From contig JAACJM010000009.1 of NCBI GenBank assembly GCA_013368315.1, positions 620,001 to 684,000 of the forward strand: DNA of 64,000 bases. Reading direction: 5' to 3'. Position 1 is the stretch's first letter, and every line of letters begins with the position of its first letter. A program made the position numbers and the translations under genes. The notes under the pieces were generated by a model. The model saw nothing but the letters and a program-made list of their open reading frames with translations, was not told the origin of the DNA and ran no database searches. The stretch comes from Tetrapyrgos nigripes. Its lineage: Eukaryota; Basidiomycota; Agaricomycetes; Agaricales; Campanellaceae. This document shows positions 25,040-36,471 of the stretch, piece by piece.

Positions 25040-25660
25040 AAGCATCGATCCCCTCTCCACCCTATTCAACGCCTGATCAAAGGTAATATCCTCCAATTTT
25101 CCAGCTTCCTCTACTCCCATGGTCTCCCGTCCAGTCCGTAGCATCCGTGAAAGCATTTTCATCGTCTAGTGTCTTATTGTCGCGGATGACTGACAACTGT
25201 AGAAATCAAAAATATCAAGAACACATTGCGTTGTTTAGTACACAACAGAGACTGAGAAGAAAGAAGAGCCTGAGGGAGGATAGAGCCAAAATACGCACTG
25301 AAAGCAACAGTAGAGCTTAAAACGAGAGTACCCAAGGTGGTGCTCGTTGACTGATGATACTGTGGTCCCCACACTGCTTTCCACATGTATGGTGCCACCA
25401 AGTTTCCTGGATTACCTATACCGAAGTTGACTAGGCCGATCGCAGCTGCTCGTTTAGCACGGGGCCTAGTAATTGTGTTGGATACCCAGACGAGGGTCAT
25501 CCGATGCGTCTCCTTATCGTGGCCAAGTATTAAGCTCAACGGTATCAGTGCCATCGTAGCCTATCCGTGTTCCGAAGGCGTTGTCGCAGGTCTTGTTCAT
25601 CGATGCGCATATTCGGTGTAGAAAACCCTAGAGTATCAGGTTAGATAGAGCATTGGGCCG
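25040..25660 (-). pseudogene. Truncated MFS transporter, allantoate-permease (Dal5)-like
   Basis: A minus-strand frame reads TLVWVSNTITRPRAKRAAAI followed by GLVNFGIGNPGNLVAPYMWK and VWGPQYHQSTST. This matches the helix 9-11 region of the Dal5/Tna1 anion:cation symporter family (W..N..G..KR....A.......N......Y). Helix-12-like sequence TTLGTLVLSSTVAFSAYFGS follows. After an intron-like gap come charged tail residues (IRDNKTLDDENAFTDATDW). The first two thirds of a transporter (helices 1-8) are absent upstream, where I find only stops. I therefore call it a remnant. It might be expressed but could not form a full carrier. Confidence 0.5.
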
Positions 25661-26165
25661 TATCCCACCTATTGTACACCAACCATCTAGAAGCTTCACA
25701 GGCAGTAAATCCCAGAGTGTACGGCAAACGATGCGCGGAGGAGACAAGACACACTACGACGCGGCGGTCTTAGTGGTTTAGAAAGACGGAACGCGTCAGA
25801 CCCAAGTATCAGTACTAGTTTTGAAAGTTACGGTTCACATGGATTCAAATGAAATCGTAGAGAGATATTTAGTGTATGCACTAGAACATGGGAACTATAG
25901 AAAGAATGGTACACTACATGATTTTACACGAGTTCCCAGTAGGATTTTACAAAACAGTACAACACGAGACAAATGCGAAATAGCGAACGATCATCATAAA
26001 CTCCCCAAAAAAAAGGAAATAAAAGAAAACATGATAACACATCGGAAGGAATGAAGCAAGCAGATGCAGGATGGTAGTAAATAGAGGAGATAGATTGTCA
26101 TGGACAAAGTTGATTGAGGAAAGTGAAAACAGCCCGGAAACCCACAAGACCACTAGGAAGTTTAC
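25661..26165. other. Intergenic, no gene seen
   Basis: A+T-rich 3' region of the third F-box gene. No motif-bearing frame. Confidence 0.45.
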
Positions 26166-28649
26166 TCACGTCGACGAATTCTCAAGTGAATCACTTGTTC
26201 CATCTTCTGAATCCATCGACGTACTTGAAAAGAACGAAAATCTCCTGCTGAGCCTCCTCATGTGGTGACTCATACCCTTTCGCCTCGACCCAAACCGGGA
26301 GTCAATAAGCTTGGCATCCTCGTCGTTATGATCTTCTCCGGTATATCCGTCTTGAGCGTTAGATTCTTTCACCAGAATGTCAATGTCTTGTTCTTGCTCC
26401 TTCTCCTTCCCCTTTCCCTTCCCCTCTTCCTTCCCTGTTCCCTTGCCACTCATTTGACGTCTTTTAGCTCCAGTCTTCGTCTCGTTAGCGTCTATCCGTG
26501 AACGCCTACTGGACGACACCCCATATCTATATCGTCTCTTGAACACTGCCCCCGGCATTGTAATCCCCCTCTCATAAACATCAATCCCAATAATTTTCCT
26601 CTCTTCACTCGCATCCCTTACAACATCATAGATCCCCTCTTGCTTTAGATGATTTGGACAGTGTTCCCTCGCCCATCGTATATTCACCTGTTCTATCGCT
26701 ATATTATGAGACGCGCAGGCATTGATGACCGTCAACGCAGATCTCAGCATCATGTTTCCCGCTTGCAAGGTCATCATCCTATGGCCGCCGTAAAGTCCAA
26801 AAGACAGATCATCTCGATAACTGTGCCCCTTGGTTAACGAGAAGCTCTTCAAGCTCTTTAAAAGTCCCAAACACCTTGACAAGGACGCCAGTGGTTGAGG
26901 ACCTAAAGGAGTGGTGGACATCCAGTGCAAATCCTCTACACCGGTACAAGAACCTAGAATCTTCCTCATGACGTGCTCATACAAAGGGACAAGCTCTGGA
27001 CCTGGTTCCACATCTGGCCCCAATCCTAAACCTCCGTGACCAACCATGATCGAACCTGATAATCTCCGGAGCGGACCGACTCCATTTCGAAATCCCCTCG
27101 TGGATCGATAATTTGGGACCGACGCGGTCTGCGAGAAGTCAATGTGGACCCAGATATCCAGCTCTCGAAGGCTCTCCAGTAGAGATAACACACCACAAAG
27201 TGCATCCACTCGGTCTTCACATATAGGCTCGCAAGTCAAATCCAGAACCTGGATATTCGCAAGGGTGGAATTGGGAAGGTGCTCGAGATGTTGGTATATC
27301 CCAGAGAAAGTGGTTAATTGGGGTAATATGGGTTCAATACCGACAGTAGGAGATGGGTAAAATATGGGAACAGATGCGGGAGAGAGCCAGCGACGGAAGT
27401 TCCACGAGAGTCGGAGATATCTGAGTTCGGTATGAGCAAGGAGGAATGAACCGAAGCATAGGGAACGTGTGGAGGGGGAAGGATTGTTGGATGACGATAG
27501 GGTCATTGGGGCAGTAAGAGTGAAGTCTTCTGTGTACCCAAACGTGCCCAGCGTCAGAGCACTGAGTTTTGGGACGACAGAAGAACTTTCGCTGTTTATA
27601 GGATCTCGAGATTGAAAGAGTGGTTGGAGGTCAAAATTACGGACGGAAGACGAGAATGAACAGAGCGTCAATTCTTCGAGGTCTGGACACCTTCGCAGAA
27701 GCATGTCCCACAGGGTGGTAGGGAGCAGTTCAAGAGGAGTGAAGTCGGGAAACATTGCATTCGGATTCAACGGGGAGGAAGCGGATAGACCGTGCCGTAC
27801 GGTGAGGGAGAATGCAGTGAGGTCTGAGAAGGTGAAGAGCTAAAAGAAAGAAAAGTGAGTATCTTGTCGAAAGAGAAAGCAAATACTGAGACACACCGCA
27901 GAATGAGGATTTAGCTGACGATAGCCGACATTGGAATAGACCGTCCTCAAGTCGGGGCAATTCGTTTGTAGAGCAACCCACAACTCGTCTCTAGGCATTT
28001 CACATCCATCCCAATCAAACGTGTCCAGACCACGCATCTTCGGTGCCAACTCGATAATCTGATCTGCCACCCACGCTTCGTCCACTCCCTTTCTACGCTT
28101 CCCTTTCCCTGCTGCAGTCCCATTATCGTCGGGTCGCTCTGGTTCCGGCCAAGCCAAGTAGTAATTGGGCCGAACAGCCATCTCGCGTATGTGCCCGCAT
28201 AGTTGAGCAGATCTCGAAGAGTCGGCTTCGACGAGTTGAGTAAGGAAAGATACGCAGCTCGCTGAGGAACGGAGAATGATGGTGTGGTAGAGAAGGGGGA
28301 GCAACAACTCATGAAAGACTTTGGAAGTCAGACAAAGAGAAAGAAGATCCGATTGGTACAGAAGGTCTGCAATGCAGAGAATGATGTCGTAGGGCAAGGT
28401 GACAACGTCGTCTGACTCTGTTTCCATTGCTGGTGAGCCATTGACGCTGGGTATCGAGGAGGAAAAGACCCGGCGACGTCGGGGAATTTGTAGGCCAAAA
28501 AACTTGAGATTGATTTTGTGCAGTGAAAGACGTCCCAAAGACTTGTTTAAAGACTGGAATGTTCCTCGACGCCTGGTAACTTGGGGTCGCACTGGACTAG
28601 CAGAGTTCGATGATAAGAAGAAATCTGTCGAAGTGGACGAGGACGACAT
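26166..28649 (-). CDS. F-box protein, third copy, with basic C-terminal tail
   Basis: Two exons: 27897-28649 and 26166-27839, separated by a 57-bp GT...AG intron in phase 0. The F-box is clear: VVTLPYDIILCIADLLYQSD then LLSLCLTSKVFHELLLPLLY and HTIILRSS. The middle is leucine-rich (LEELTLCSFSSSV, LRYLRLSWNFRRW, LDLTCEPICEDRVDALCGVL, LRELDIWVHIDF). The C-terminus is Lys/Glu-rich and low in complexity (GKGTGKEEGKGKGKEKEQEQ), then SRRFSFFSSTSMDSEDG. About 808 residues. The N-terminal 75 residues are basic and Ser-rich, perhaps nuclear. Probably an SCF adaptor. Head-to-head with thioesterase gene A across about 500 bp. Confidence 0.82.
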
Positions 28650-29154
28650 TTCTTTGTTTTACTAGTGAACACTGCTGCAGGAAAACAGGCAGAGCAGGGC
28701 AAAACGGAGGGGCAGACGTGCTGGCGAGGAAAGCAGTGGCAGACAGGTAGAGAGGGAATGCTGGACGCGCTGAAACTGCGGTTATGATGGTCAGCGTCAA
28801 GCTGCAAGGGACCAAGTCCACTCAGATGCCCATATCAAGAAGTCCCCACGTGCGGTGGCTGAACCTTGCCGGTGTTTAGGTGGTGAAATGAAAACGACAG
28901 ATTGACACTGCTAAAGGCTAAAGCCGTCCTGATGGATGGAATCAGGATGGAATATGGAGCGGCTATTGTTGAGCGGGAGAACGATGCTGAGGGTCCAAAT
29001 CAAAGCCGTAAGTAAGTCAGGGGTCTTGATGTCAATCAAAATAAGCGAGGGTACCGAGCCAAAGTCGGGAGAATTAGGAGGAATCAGGCTGCCATGTGCG
29101 AAGAATCCAACAGCAATCCATCACCCAAGTCAACAGATACCCCTCTGCATATTA
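28650..29154. other. Divergent intergenic region
   Basis: Between the third F-box gene (minus) and thioesterase A (plus). Open frames on both strands carry no motif. The plus frame feeding thioesterase A is open from 28936, so a longer N-terminus cannot be excluded. Confidence 0.4.
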
Positions 29155-30139
29155 ATGCCGACACCCAAATTACGCCAATTGGAGAGGGACTCACAATCAT
29201 CCACTTCTCTAGAACGCCCATCAAACTCAAATACCACCATCAGCAGCACAGACATATCACGTATCGCTGGCAATGCTTCGCATACTATCAAACAGCTATT
29301 TGCTGACCCCGTAGAATACTTCAACGTTTACGCCAAGGGTCTTCTCAATCATGGTTTCGCGGAGACTGTCGTTGCGCGAATTGTCATGACTGAGGTATCG
29401 ATCTTGGATGACCCAGAAGAGAAAGAGAGGAAGCGAGCGAGAGTGGTGTGTAGGATGGTTGTTGAGGAAGGTGAGTGACGTGTCCTGGGATTGGCAATGG
29501 GAACTTGTCCGCGACGCGTCGTGTTACCAACCCGCTATGTTATATTTGTACGAGCTGACGTGATTGTTCTTCCACAGACATGGTGAACGGGATTCGGAGC
29601 ATTCATGGAGGATGCTCGGCTTTACTTGTGGACCTGTTAGTTTGAAGGCTACAAGTTGCGTTGGACCCATACCTCTACCGACGCAAATCCTCAACTTCCC
29701 CTGTATTAATCACATCTTCCATACAGCTGCTCAGGCCAAGCAACAGCTGCATTAGGCATCTATCTCGGCCTTGGTCATGTTTTGACGGTGTCACAATCCC
29801 TCAGTGTCGTATATCATGCACCAGCATACCTGTAAGTGATCAATCATTCAATAGCTTTTCTTTCTAGAATACAGAAACTTACCCATTTTCCATAGCGGTG
29901 AAGTGATCAGGATAGTCAGCACCAGTGTCGCAGTCGGGTCTCAAGTAGAAACCGGTAGAACTGAGGTACGCCAATTTTCTCTTCTTCTAGTCAAACCATG
30001 ATGAAATCTGAATGGGTCACGGCTTTACACTTTTGCGTAGATATGGAGCGAAACCCATCATCGACTCGTCGCGTCAGGATTGCACATCAAGATGGTTCCA
30101 TCCTCAGTGACGGAGAAAAAGTTCCAAGCGAAGCTGTGA
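29155..30139 (+). CDS. HotDog-fold acyl-CoA thioesterase, peroxisomal, paralogue A
   Basis: Five coding exons. The N-terminal part ends RVVCRMVVEED, then MVNGIRSIHGGCSALLVDL, CSGQATAALGIYLGLGHVLT, VSQSLSVVYHAPAYL, GEVIRIVSTSVAVGSQVETG and IWSETHHRLVASGLHIKM. The core N-x5-HGG-x6-D has exactly the spacing of human THEM2/ACOT13, where the Asn and Asp are catalytic. Expected reaction: hydrolysis of acyl-CoA to free acid and CoA. The protein ends QAKL, a PTS1 peroxisomal import signal. The start at 29155 (MPTPKLRQLERDSQ) is chosen by length similarity to paralogue D; the frame is open further upstream. Exons 3 and 4 are separated by an intron that paralogues B and C lack. A GACGCGTC palindrome falls in the first intron (29513). 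Confidence 0.8.
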
Positions 30140-30403
30140 GCGGCACGGCGGAGTTGTAGTTGTAGAGGATGAGGGAAATATAGACTTTAAGCAGAGCATA
30201 CGCGTCTTGGTCTTGAGCGTGCAGTTTCATTCTTCAGACGAATATATGTGATTTCCGAGTAGAAACCATGAGATTTGGAGGGATGAACGCGTCGATTGAA
30301 ACGAGCAGTCCGACGCGTCGTTCACCCAAAATTGTACCTCGGTATTTGATTGCCGGAGGATCGAAAACCTTTTCCCCTTTCCCTTCCTGTTCCCTGGAAA
30401 CCC

Positions 30404-31153
30404 ATGTCCAAGTCTAATACAGACGTTGCCAAACGAATTCTAGGCAACGCCTCTGACGAGCTTAAGCGCGACATCGGAACGGCGCCTTTCGGGAACTGGG
30501 GTGATAGCTACCGTACCTCGAGAACATTTGCAGGACCGGTTATGGTGGACAGAGTCAGAGTTGACGAGGTTTGGTTGTTACCGGATCCTGAAGAGAAGGA
30601 GAAGTGGGTTGCTAAGGTTGTTTGTGGGATGACAGTAGAGGAAGGTGCGCACCGAAAGTAGATTTCTCCTATGTACGCCGGTTGTAATGATAAAGCTGGA
30701 TCTGGCAGATATGGTAAACACTACGAGCAATATACACGAAGTCTGTTCGACGTTTTGATAGAAATGTGAGTCTTACGCCTTGATGATTCAAACAGACTTA
30801 CCTGGACTAAAGTAACGCGCCCCACCGTCAACATCTTGTCTAACCAGATGTTCGTCTCTCGCAGTACTCGCGCTTGCCATTGGCAAATACAACGATCCCA
30901 AGTTGGCCATGGTCGTTCTCCATTCACTAAACACGGTTCATCACGCGCCAGCTCGCATCGGAGAGGAACTTCGGATGGTCAACGCGACTATGACAATGGG
31001 AACGAGGGTAACGTCCAGTAGAACAGAGGTGCGCCATCATTCCGCTTGCGTTTTGCCTTTGAATGAAACTCCAGTCGAAAACTGGATTTTCCTCGATAAT
31101 AGATCTGGAGTAAAACTCACGACCGCCTGATCTCGTCTGGAATATACAATTAA
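30404..31153 (+). CDS. Thioesterase-like paralogue B, active-site motif and tail degraded
   Basis: Four exons (30404-30644, 30709 to about 30767, about 30834-31026, 31103-31153). Start MSKSNTDVAKRILGNASDEL. Nearly the same as paralogue C through WLLPDPEEKEKWVAKVVCGM, SSLAVLALAIGKYNDPKLAM and GEELRMVNATMTMGTRVTSS. The active-site block reads NTTSNIHEVCSTFLIE: HGG has become HEV and the catalytic Asp is Glu. The last exon stops early, IWSKTHDRLISSGIYN, so about 17 residues and the peroxisomal signal are missing compared with C. The reading frame is otherwise open. Most likely a decaying duplicate, or a non-catalytic HotDog protein. Its upstream 100 bp also matches that of C, including GACGCGTC at 30312. 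Confidence 0.6.
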
Positions 31154-32395
31154 ACAGTGCAGTTCGTTCACCACTTTCCTTTTGACGCAAGCTGTCAACT
31201 GTGAACAAACGATGACATAAGCCCAAGTTGCCTATGAGTCCTTCCCAAGTCCGTCACTCTATGTATCAACTATGTATCCATGTAGCCAATGCAAGTGTAC
31301 AAGTATGCGTCGCCACTTTTATATGTATGTGATCTTCTCATATTATATATTACTTGACATACTTTATTACCCTGACAGTGACAAAACTGCAAGAAAAAGG
31401 AACAACGATTTTCGCGTCGACGTGAATTCTTTTTAGGCCTTTGAGATTCGGGCTTGTATCTTGTTAGTGGGCCAAGTAGGTAGACATTTTTTACTGGTCG
31501 CCGTCTTCAAACGCATGTCCTGTACAAAATTGGCAAGGTCATGATCCAGATAGATAGATAGATATTACACGGTCACCTCTACCGGAAAAGCTGCCTAAGT
31601 GACAATGCAGGGTAGACCATCTGTGCCATTGAAGTGCTATGAGGCGGTGCAGAGACAAGAGACAGGGGACGTGGGTCTCTATGCGAGAGGCAAAGTTGAG
31701 TAGGTAAGAAAGAAAGAACTCTATACTGAGAGCAATTTAGAGCAAAATAGAGCAATAAGAAAGATATGCGAGATTGAAGGTATACCACTAACAACCACGG
31801 AACGGAGACAAGGGAGATGATGAAAACAAATGAAGTTCAGAAGAAGAAAGAAGGAGAACGATGTGTCTGCCAATTTCCAAAAAACCGTCAACGAAAATGA
31901 TATACACCGAAAGGAACGAAACTAGGAAAAAGAAACCAAAAAGATATACACCGAGATACCCAAGCATTGAAGTGGAGAAACATAACTACTGCCAGTCAGA
32001 AGAAAACGGCAAAGGAAGGGAAACATCAAACGAAATAGACCAGATTGACAGGGAACCTATCAGAGAAGAACTCGCCAAACGAAAACGAAATAGACGACTT
32101 CAGCAGAGAAACATAACACGAACTATGTAGAGGAAATCGACACGGAAGCGTGACCGAGGTATTGGCTAAAGATTGGATGAGTGCTGCACTGGAAGGGCAT
32201 CGCAGCAAAGAAAGAAAGCGAGTCCACTCCGCGTTCACTGTTTCTGTCGAGAAGATTGTTGAGCCAGATGAAGTGCCGGAAGAAGTGGACGCGTCGTTCA
32301 CGTGTTTGACCCTAATGGAACGGTATTTAATTGCCGCCGGAGGACCGAAAACCTCTTCTTCCCCCTTTAAACTCCTTCCTGTTCTCTGGAAACCC
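31154..32395. other. Spacer between thioesterase paralogues B and C
   Basis: About 1.2 kb. Contains a short GATA microsatellite (near 31550) and a purine-rich block at 31800-32110 (GAAAC/AAACGA-rich). The last 110 bp (from GACGCGTC at 32288) are homologous to the segment upstream of paralogue B, marking the left limit of the duplicated unit. No gene supported. Confidence 0.5.
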
Positions 32396-33167
32396 ATGTC
32401 GAAGTCTGAAACAGACGCTGCCAAACGGATTCTAGGCAATGCCTCTGACGAGCTTAAGCGCGACATCGGAACGGCGCCTTTCGGGAATCGGAGTGACTCG
32501 AGAACATTTGCAGGATCGGTTGCGAACAGAGTCAGAGTTGACGAGATTTGGTTGTTACCGGATCCTGAAGAGAAGGAGAGGTGGGTTGCGAAGGTTGTTT
32601 GTGGGATGACAATAGAGGAAGGTGCGCACCGAAAGTAGATATCTCTAGTACGCCGGTTGTAATGACAGAGCTGGACTCTCTGGCAGATATGGTGAACACT
32701 ATGGGCAATATCCACGGAGCCTGTTCGACGTTTTTGATAGATATGTGAGTCTTACGCCTTGAAAATTCAAATAGACTTACCTGGACTAAAATAACGCGTC
32801 TCACGTCTCGTCTAACCAGGTGTTCGTCTCTCGCAATACTCGCGCTTGCCATTGGCAAATACAACGATCCCAAGTTGGCCATGGTCGTCTCCCAATCACT
32901 AAACACGCTGTATCATGCACCAGCTGGCATCGGAGAGGAACTTCGGATAGTCAACACGACTATGACATTGGGAACGAGGGTAACGTCTAGTAGAACAGAG
33001 GTGCGTCATTCCGCTTGCGTTTGCGTCATGAAACTCAAGTCGAACTGGATCTTCCTTGATAGATCTGGAGTAAAACTCATCACCGCTTGGTCTCGTCTGG
33101 AATACACATAAAGATGGCACCAACATCCAAGCCAGAAGATGGCGACAAACTGAAGGCCAAGATGTAG
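32396..33167 (+). CDS. HotDog-fold acyl-CoA thioesterase, paralogue C
   Basis: Four exons, 32396-32621, 32687-32744, 32820-33000, 33063-33167, all GT...AG and in phase. Start MSKSETDAAKRILGNASDEL. Active-site block NTMGNIHGACSTFLID keeps the Asn and Asp at THEM2 spacing but has HGA in place of HGG. Then CSSLAILALAIGKYNDPKLA, SQSLNTLYHAPAGIGEELRI, TTMTLGTRVTSSRTE and IWSKTHHRLVSSGIHIKMAP, ending LKAKM, a permitted PTS1 variant. The exon that in A and D is split between HAPA and GE is continuous here. About 190 residues. Likely still active, though the Gly-to-Ala change next to the oxyanion region may alter rate or substrate range. Confidence 0.78.
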
Positions 33168-33499
33168 AAGAACATTAGATTAGATATGATTTTGTACTAG
33201 AAATTTACCTGACATACATATCTGCAATTTAATGCTTCATAACGCGTTCAAAATAAGGAATTTGGGTACATGGAAGAGGAGGAGAGGAACCGGGAGGTGA
33301 TCGAAAAGTCTCGACGCGTCCGAGTCGCTCACGTGTCTGCACCCTCCTTTTTTTCATTTCATCTCCTGTCTGCGTCTACGGTAATAGCTCCACGTACTCT
33401 GCACTTTTCGAAAAGAATCTGGATGCCTGGTGTGCGATGCCTACTACTTATTGGCTTTACAAAGTGATTGATATAGCCTAGGATGGATTTTTAACTCCG
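33168..33499. other. Intergenic
   Basis: 3' flank of thioesterase C. A GACGCGTC palindrome at 33313. No gene seen. Confidence 0.4.
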
Positions 33500-34640
33500 A
33501 ATATATGCGTCGATGCTGTTAACAAGGCCTGCGACAGCGCCTTCGAAACACGTATGGCCACCGCACTTACGAAGTATCAGACGATATCGAACACACCCGC
33601 CTCCAGCTACTAGATTGCAAAGAGAAGATTGTGGCTCTTTGGCCTCTCCTCGAGGAGCACCAAAAAACCCTCGACAAATTGCTGAAGACGAAACGCTCTC
33701 TTTCTACTCGTAAACGAAGACGAGGGAGGCATTACCATTTGCGAAGAGGACAGTGGCACTTGCATCCCTACTCTTCCTCTCGGACAAGTCTGCTCTGTAT
33801 GGCGCAATGCTGTCCTGTCCATGCATTCCCTCTGGTCTAAACTTGACGTTTGATTAGACAAATATGGGAGCACTGAGACCATCATGGATGAAAATGTGCA
33901 TAGAGCGTTCCAACATAAACGCAGGATTGGACCTGGAGATGCAAGGAGGCCACATCGATGCTGGAATATGGGATTGTTCGCGAGCGCGCTCCCCGTAGAT
34001 GTCATCTCATTATTCCTGGGCGTTCTGTCTCTGCAAGCCTTGGTTGGTGCAGAAGAGTATGAAGTAATCGCTCTTCTCAAGTCGCTCCCGCTTCTAGAGA
34101 CATCAGACAGGGACATCTTGGCATCCTCAGCATTACACCTGGGGCGAGCGCCGTTCCATCACCAGAACCTTTCCACGCAACTTCCACCGCAGAGACGACG
34201 AGGAACCGGGTTGTCCCTGCTCAGTCCATGTCCAGTTCCTGGCGCTTTCTTCCTAAACTCACTACCTGGATATTGCTGCTGCTCATGTTGCCGAAACTAT
34301 TGAGGAAGTACAGGTGATGGTTGAGACGCGCCGGAAAGCTAGTCTCTTTCAGCCAGACCCTAACGAAGTTAGGAAGAAAAGCCCCTAGCTTGTCCAGTTC
34401 TCTGGCAGTGGATTTACTGTGCCTGTGGAGATACTTGGACATTGGATTACATTTCAGCCTCTCTCTCATCACTCCTCTATACTCAGATACCCTTACGTGG
34501 ATTCCTCCTCCTCTGTTTCCTCTGCTCTACGTGTTTCTGAGCTCAGAGCGTCAGTGCAGGTGTTACCTTTTCGTCTCGGTTCCTCTACTGTGACCCACCC
34601 CTTGTTCATGTTCTATCATAGACGTATACGTAGTTGCCAA
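33500..34640 (+). pseudogene. Decayed F-box-like gene, second remnant
   Basis: Blocks in shifting plus frames resemble the N-terminus of an Agaricomycete F-box protein. First a coiled-coil-like stretch, DIEHTRLQLLDCKEKIVALW followed by PLLEEHQKTLDKLL (about 33575-33690). Then GQVCSVWRNAVLSMHSLWSK at about 33775-33840, the VCxxWRxxxLSxxxLW half-motif. The LPxEL...IF core itself is not recognisable. Downstream are fragments such as HVAETIEEVQVMVETRRKAS near 34285-34350 with stops between. No set of normal introns restores a frame. I read it as a relic. Confidence 0.38.
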
Positions 34641-34959
34641 ATGCCAATTAGGTGTCTCTGCAAATAGCAGCATGTAATTAGCGACTTTACTAGATAACAT
34701 GTAAAGAATATCATTGACATTGACTGAACAAGAACTTTTTGACGCGTTGTCCAATCTTGTCATTTGCCTTCATCCTGCACGTTGCGCAACCGTCAACACT
34801 CTGCAGGGCTCATTCAAAGCAAAGCTTTCACCACCCGTATGTCTTCGATTTTCTCTCGATTTTGCCATCTAGATGCTTTTGTAGACAGTGTCACTTCTCT
34901 TGGGCTCGAGCCAGCTGCCAGCAGCATCTCTGTGACGTCGGCGCTCTTCCTGGACCAGC

Positions 34960-36471
34960 ATGACATTGTCTTCACCACTTTCAACCAGTCAAGCCAATCG
35001 CAAACGCAAGCTTTCTGTATCCGACCACGAACAGGACCCCATTCTTAAACGACGAAATGCCAAAGGAAACCCAAGTTTACGAGTAGAGATCCCAACAGCG
35101 TCACAACTACAAGAATCTGCCTACTCTGACGTCGAGTCTGGTGTATCTGGTGCAGATTCGCTTTTTGACGACATCTTTGACGATATTTCGTTCGAAGTTG
35201 GAGAGGATATTGTTACGACAAGTACTGCGACAACGGGGCTAAATACCTCGTTAGACTCGTCAAGACCCATACAACTACCTTCCATATCTCCCGGGGCCTT
35301 ACCTCCTTCCTTGATACCTTCCGCACCAGCTGTCCGTTCCCTTCGCTCACTTTCTTCACGTCCCTCACGTCCATCTCAACCCCATCATGATCCCAACGGC
35401 ACACCCAGCGACACACCCTCCTCACCCAAGGAATTTCCTATCCCAGGCCTATTCTTCAACCCCTCAATCCTCATCCCCCAAGAACTCGCGTCAGAAGTCG
35501 TAGAGTTTTGTATGAAAACCTATTTCTCAGGGCGCAATGCCAATGTGAACCAGGTTATGCTGTTTGGTAGATCGCCTACCTCGTCGTCAACTCCGGCAGT
35601 ACCAGCATCACGTCCTTCTCCCAGCTCCACCAAACTAAAGGAGAACGAAGACGACGATACTGATAGCCAAGGGTATAGTGGTCTTCCACCAATCCTTCAA
35701 ACTCTCCTCTCGCATATCTCCACACTTCTCCTTCCTCACCTGCCTCCTACCGTGCATAGCTTATACTTCCCAACGGCTGCAGCTACAGCTACATCAGCAC
35801 CTGCAACATGTTCCTCGTTGTCACCACCACTGACTACGACGAGGACGACGAGAACAATACCACCTACCTCCTCTACCCAATCTACCCCCTCACCAAATCT
35901 CAACCGAGCCAGGCAGGCCATCATCAATCTCTACCACCCCGGTGAGGGGATAACACCCCACGTCGACCTGCTCCGGAGATTTGGTGATGGAATCGTCGGA
36001 GTGAGCTTTGGGAGTGGATGTGTGATGGAGTTTAGGAGGGTTGGGGATCATCCTCATGATGGACTAGGGGACTCGGAGATTTCGGAGTCTTATGCTGTTC
36101 CTTCTGGCGCTGGAAGTAGTAGAGGTAGCAATGGTTCTAGCGATGGACTTGATGATGCGTATGACTTGTACCTCCCAGAACGAAGCGTACTCGCTATGTC
36201 TGGAGATGCGAGGTATAAGTGGACGCATGGGATTCCGAGGAGGAAGTGGGACTGTGTCGAGGAAGACGGTGAGGGAGGTGTCGACAATGTTGTTGTTGGA
36301 GTGGACACTGGTGGGTGTCCTGGGGATGGCGAACTGTTGAAGGACACGAATGATGATAGCGGCAGCGGTGGGAGGTCGTCCAGAGGAACTTGGCTTGAAC
36401 GAGGAACTAGACTCAGTATTACATTCCGGTTTTTGTTGCCTGGTGCAGAGATTGTCGGCGAAGAAGACTAG
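34960..36471 (+). CDS. AlkB-like 2-oxoglutarate/Fe(II) dioxygenase
   Basis: Single frame of 503 residues. The C-terminal half has the AlkB core: AIINLYHPGEGITPHVDLLR, giving the HxD pair, then FGDGIVGVSFGSGCVMEF, YLPERSVLAMSGDARYKWTH with the distal His in WTHGI, and TRLSITFRFLLPG with the two 2OG/substrate arginines. This is closest in style to the AlkB domain of ALKBH8 and related fungal AlkB proteins, which repair or demethylate nucleic acid or modify tRNA. The N-terminal 150 residues and several internal loops are Ser/Pro/Thr-rich and low in complexity, including a Thr/Pro insert at about residues 285-315 and Gly/Ser-rich inserts. Start taken as the first Met of the frame. The neighbouring tRNA gene is 150 bp downstream, convergent. 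Confidence 0.85.
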   Translation: MTLSSPLSTSQANRKRKLSVSDHEQDPILKRRNAKGNPSLRVEIPTASQLQESAYSDVESGVSGADSLFDDIFDDISFEVGEDIVTTSTATTGLNTSLDSSRPIQLPSISPGALPPSLIPSAPAVRSLRSLSSRPSRPSQPHHDPNGTPSDTPSSPKEFPIPGLFFNPSILIPQELASEVVEFCMKTYFSGRNANVNQVMLFGRSPTSSSTPAVPASRPSPSSTKLKENEDDDTDSQGYSGLPPILQTLLSHISTLLLPHLPPTVHSLYFPTAAATATSAPATCSSLSPPLTTTRTTRTIPPTSSTQSTPSPNLNRARQAIINLYHPGEGITPHVDLLRRFGDGIVGVSFGSGCVMEFRRVGDHPHDGLGDSEISESYAVPSGAGSSRGSNGSSDGLDDAYDLYLPERSVLAMSGDARYKWTHGIPRRKWDCVEEDGEGGVDNVVVGVDTGGCPGDGELLKDTNDDSGSGGRSSRGTWLERGTRLSITFRFLLPGAEIVGEED

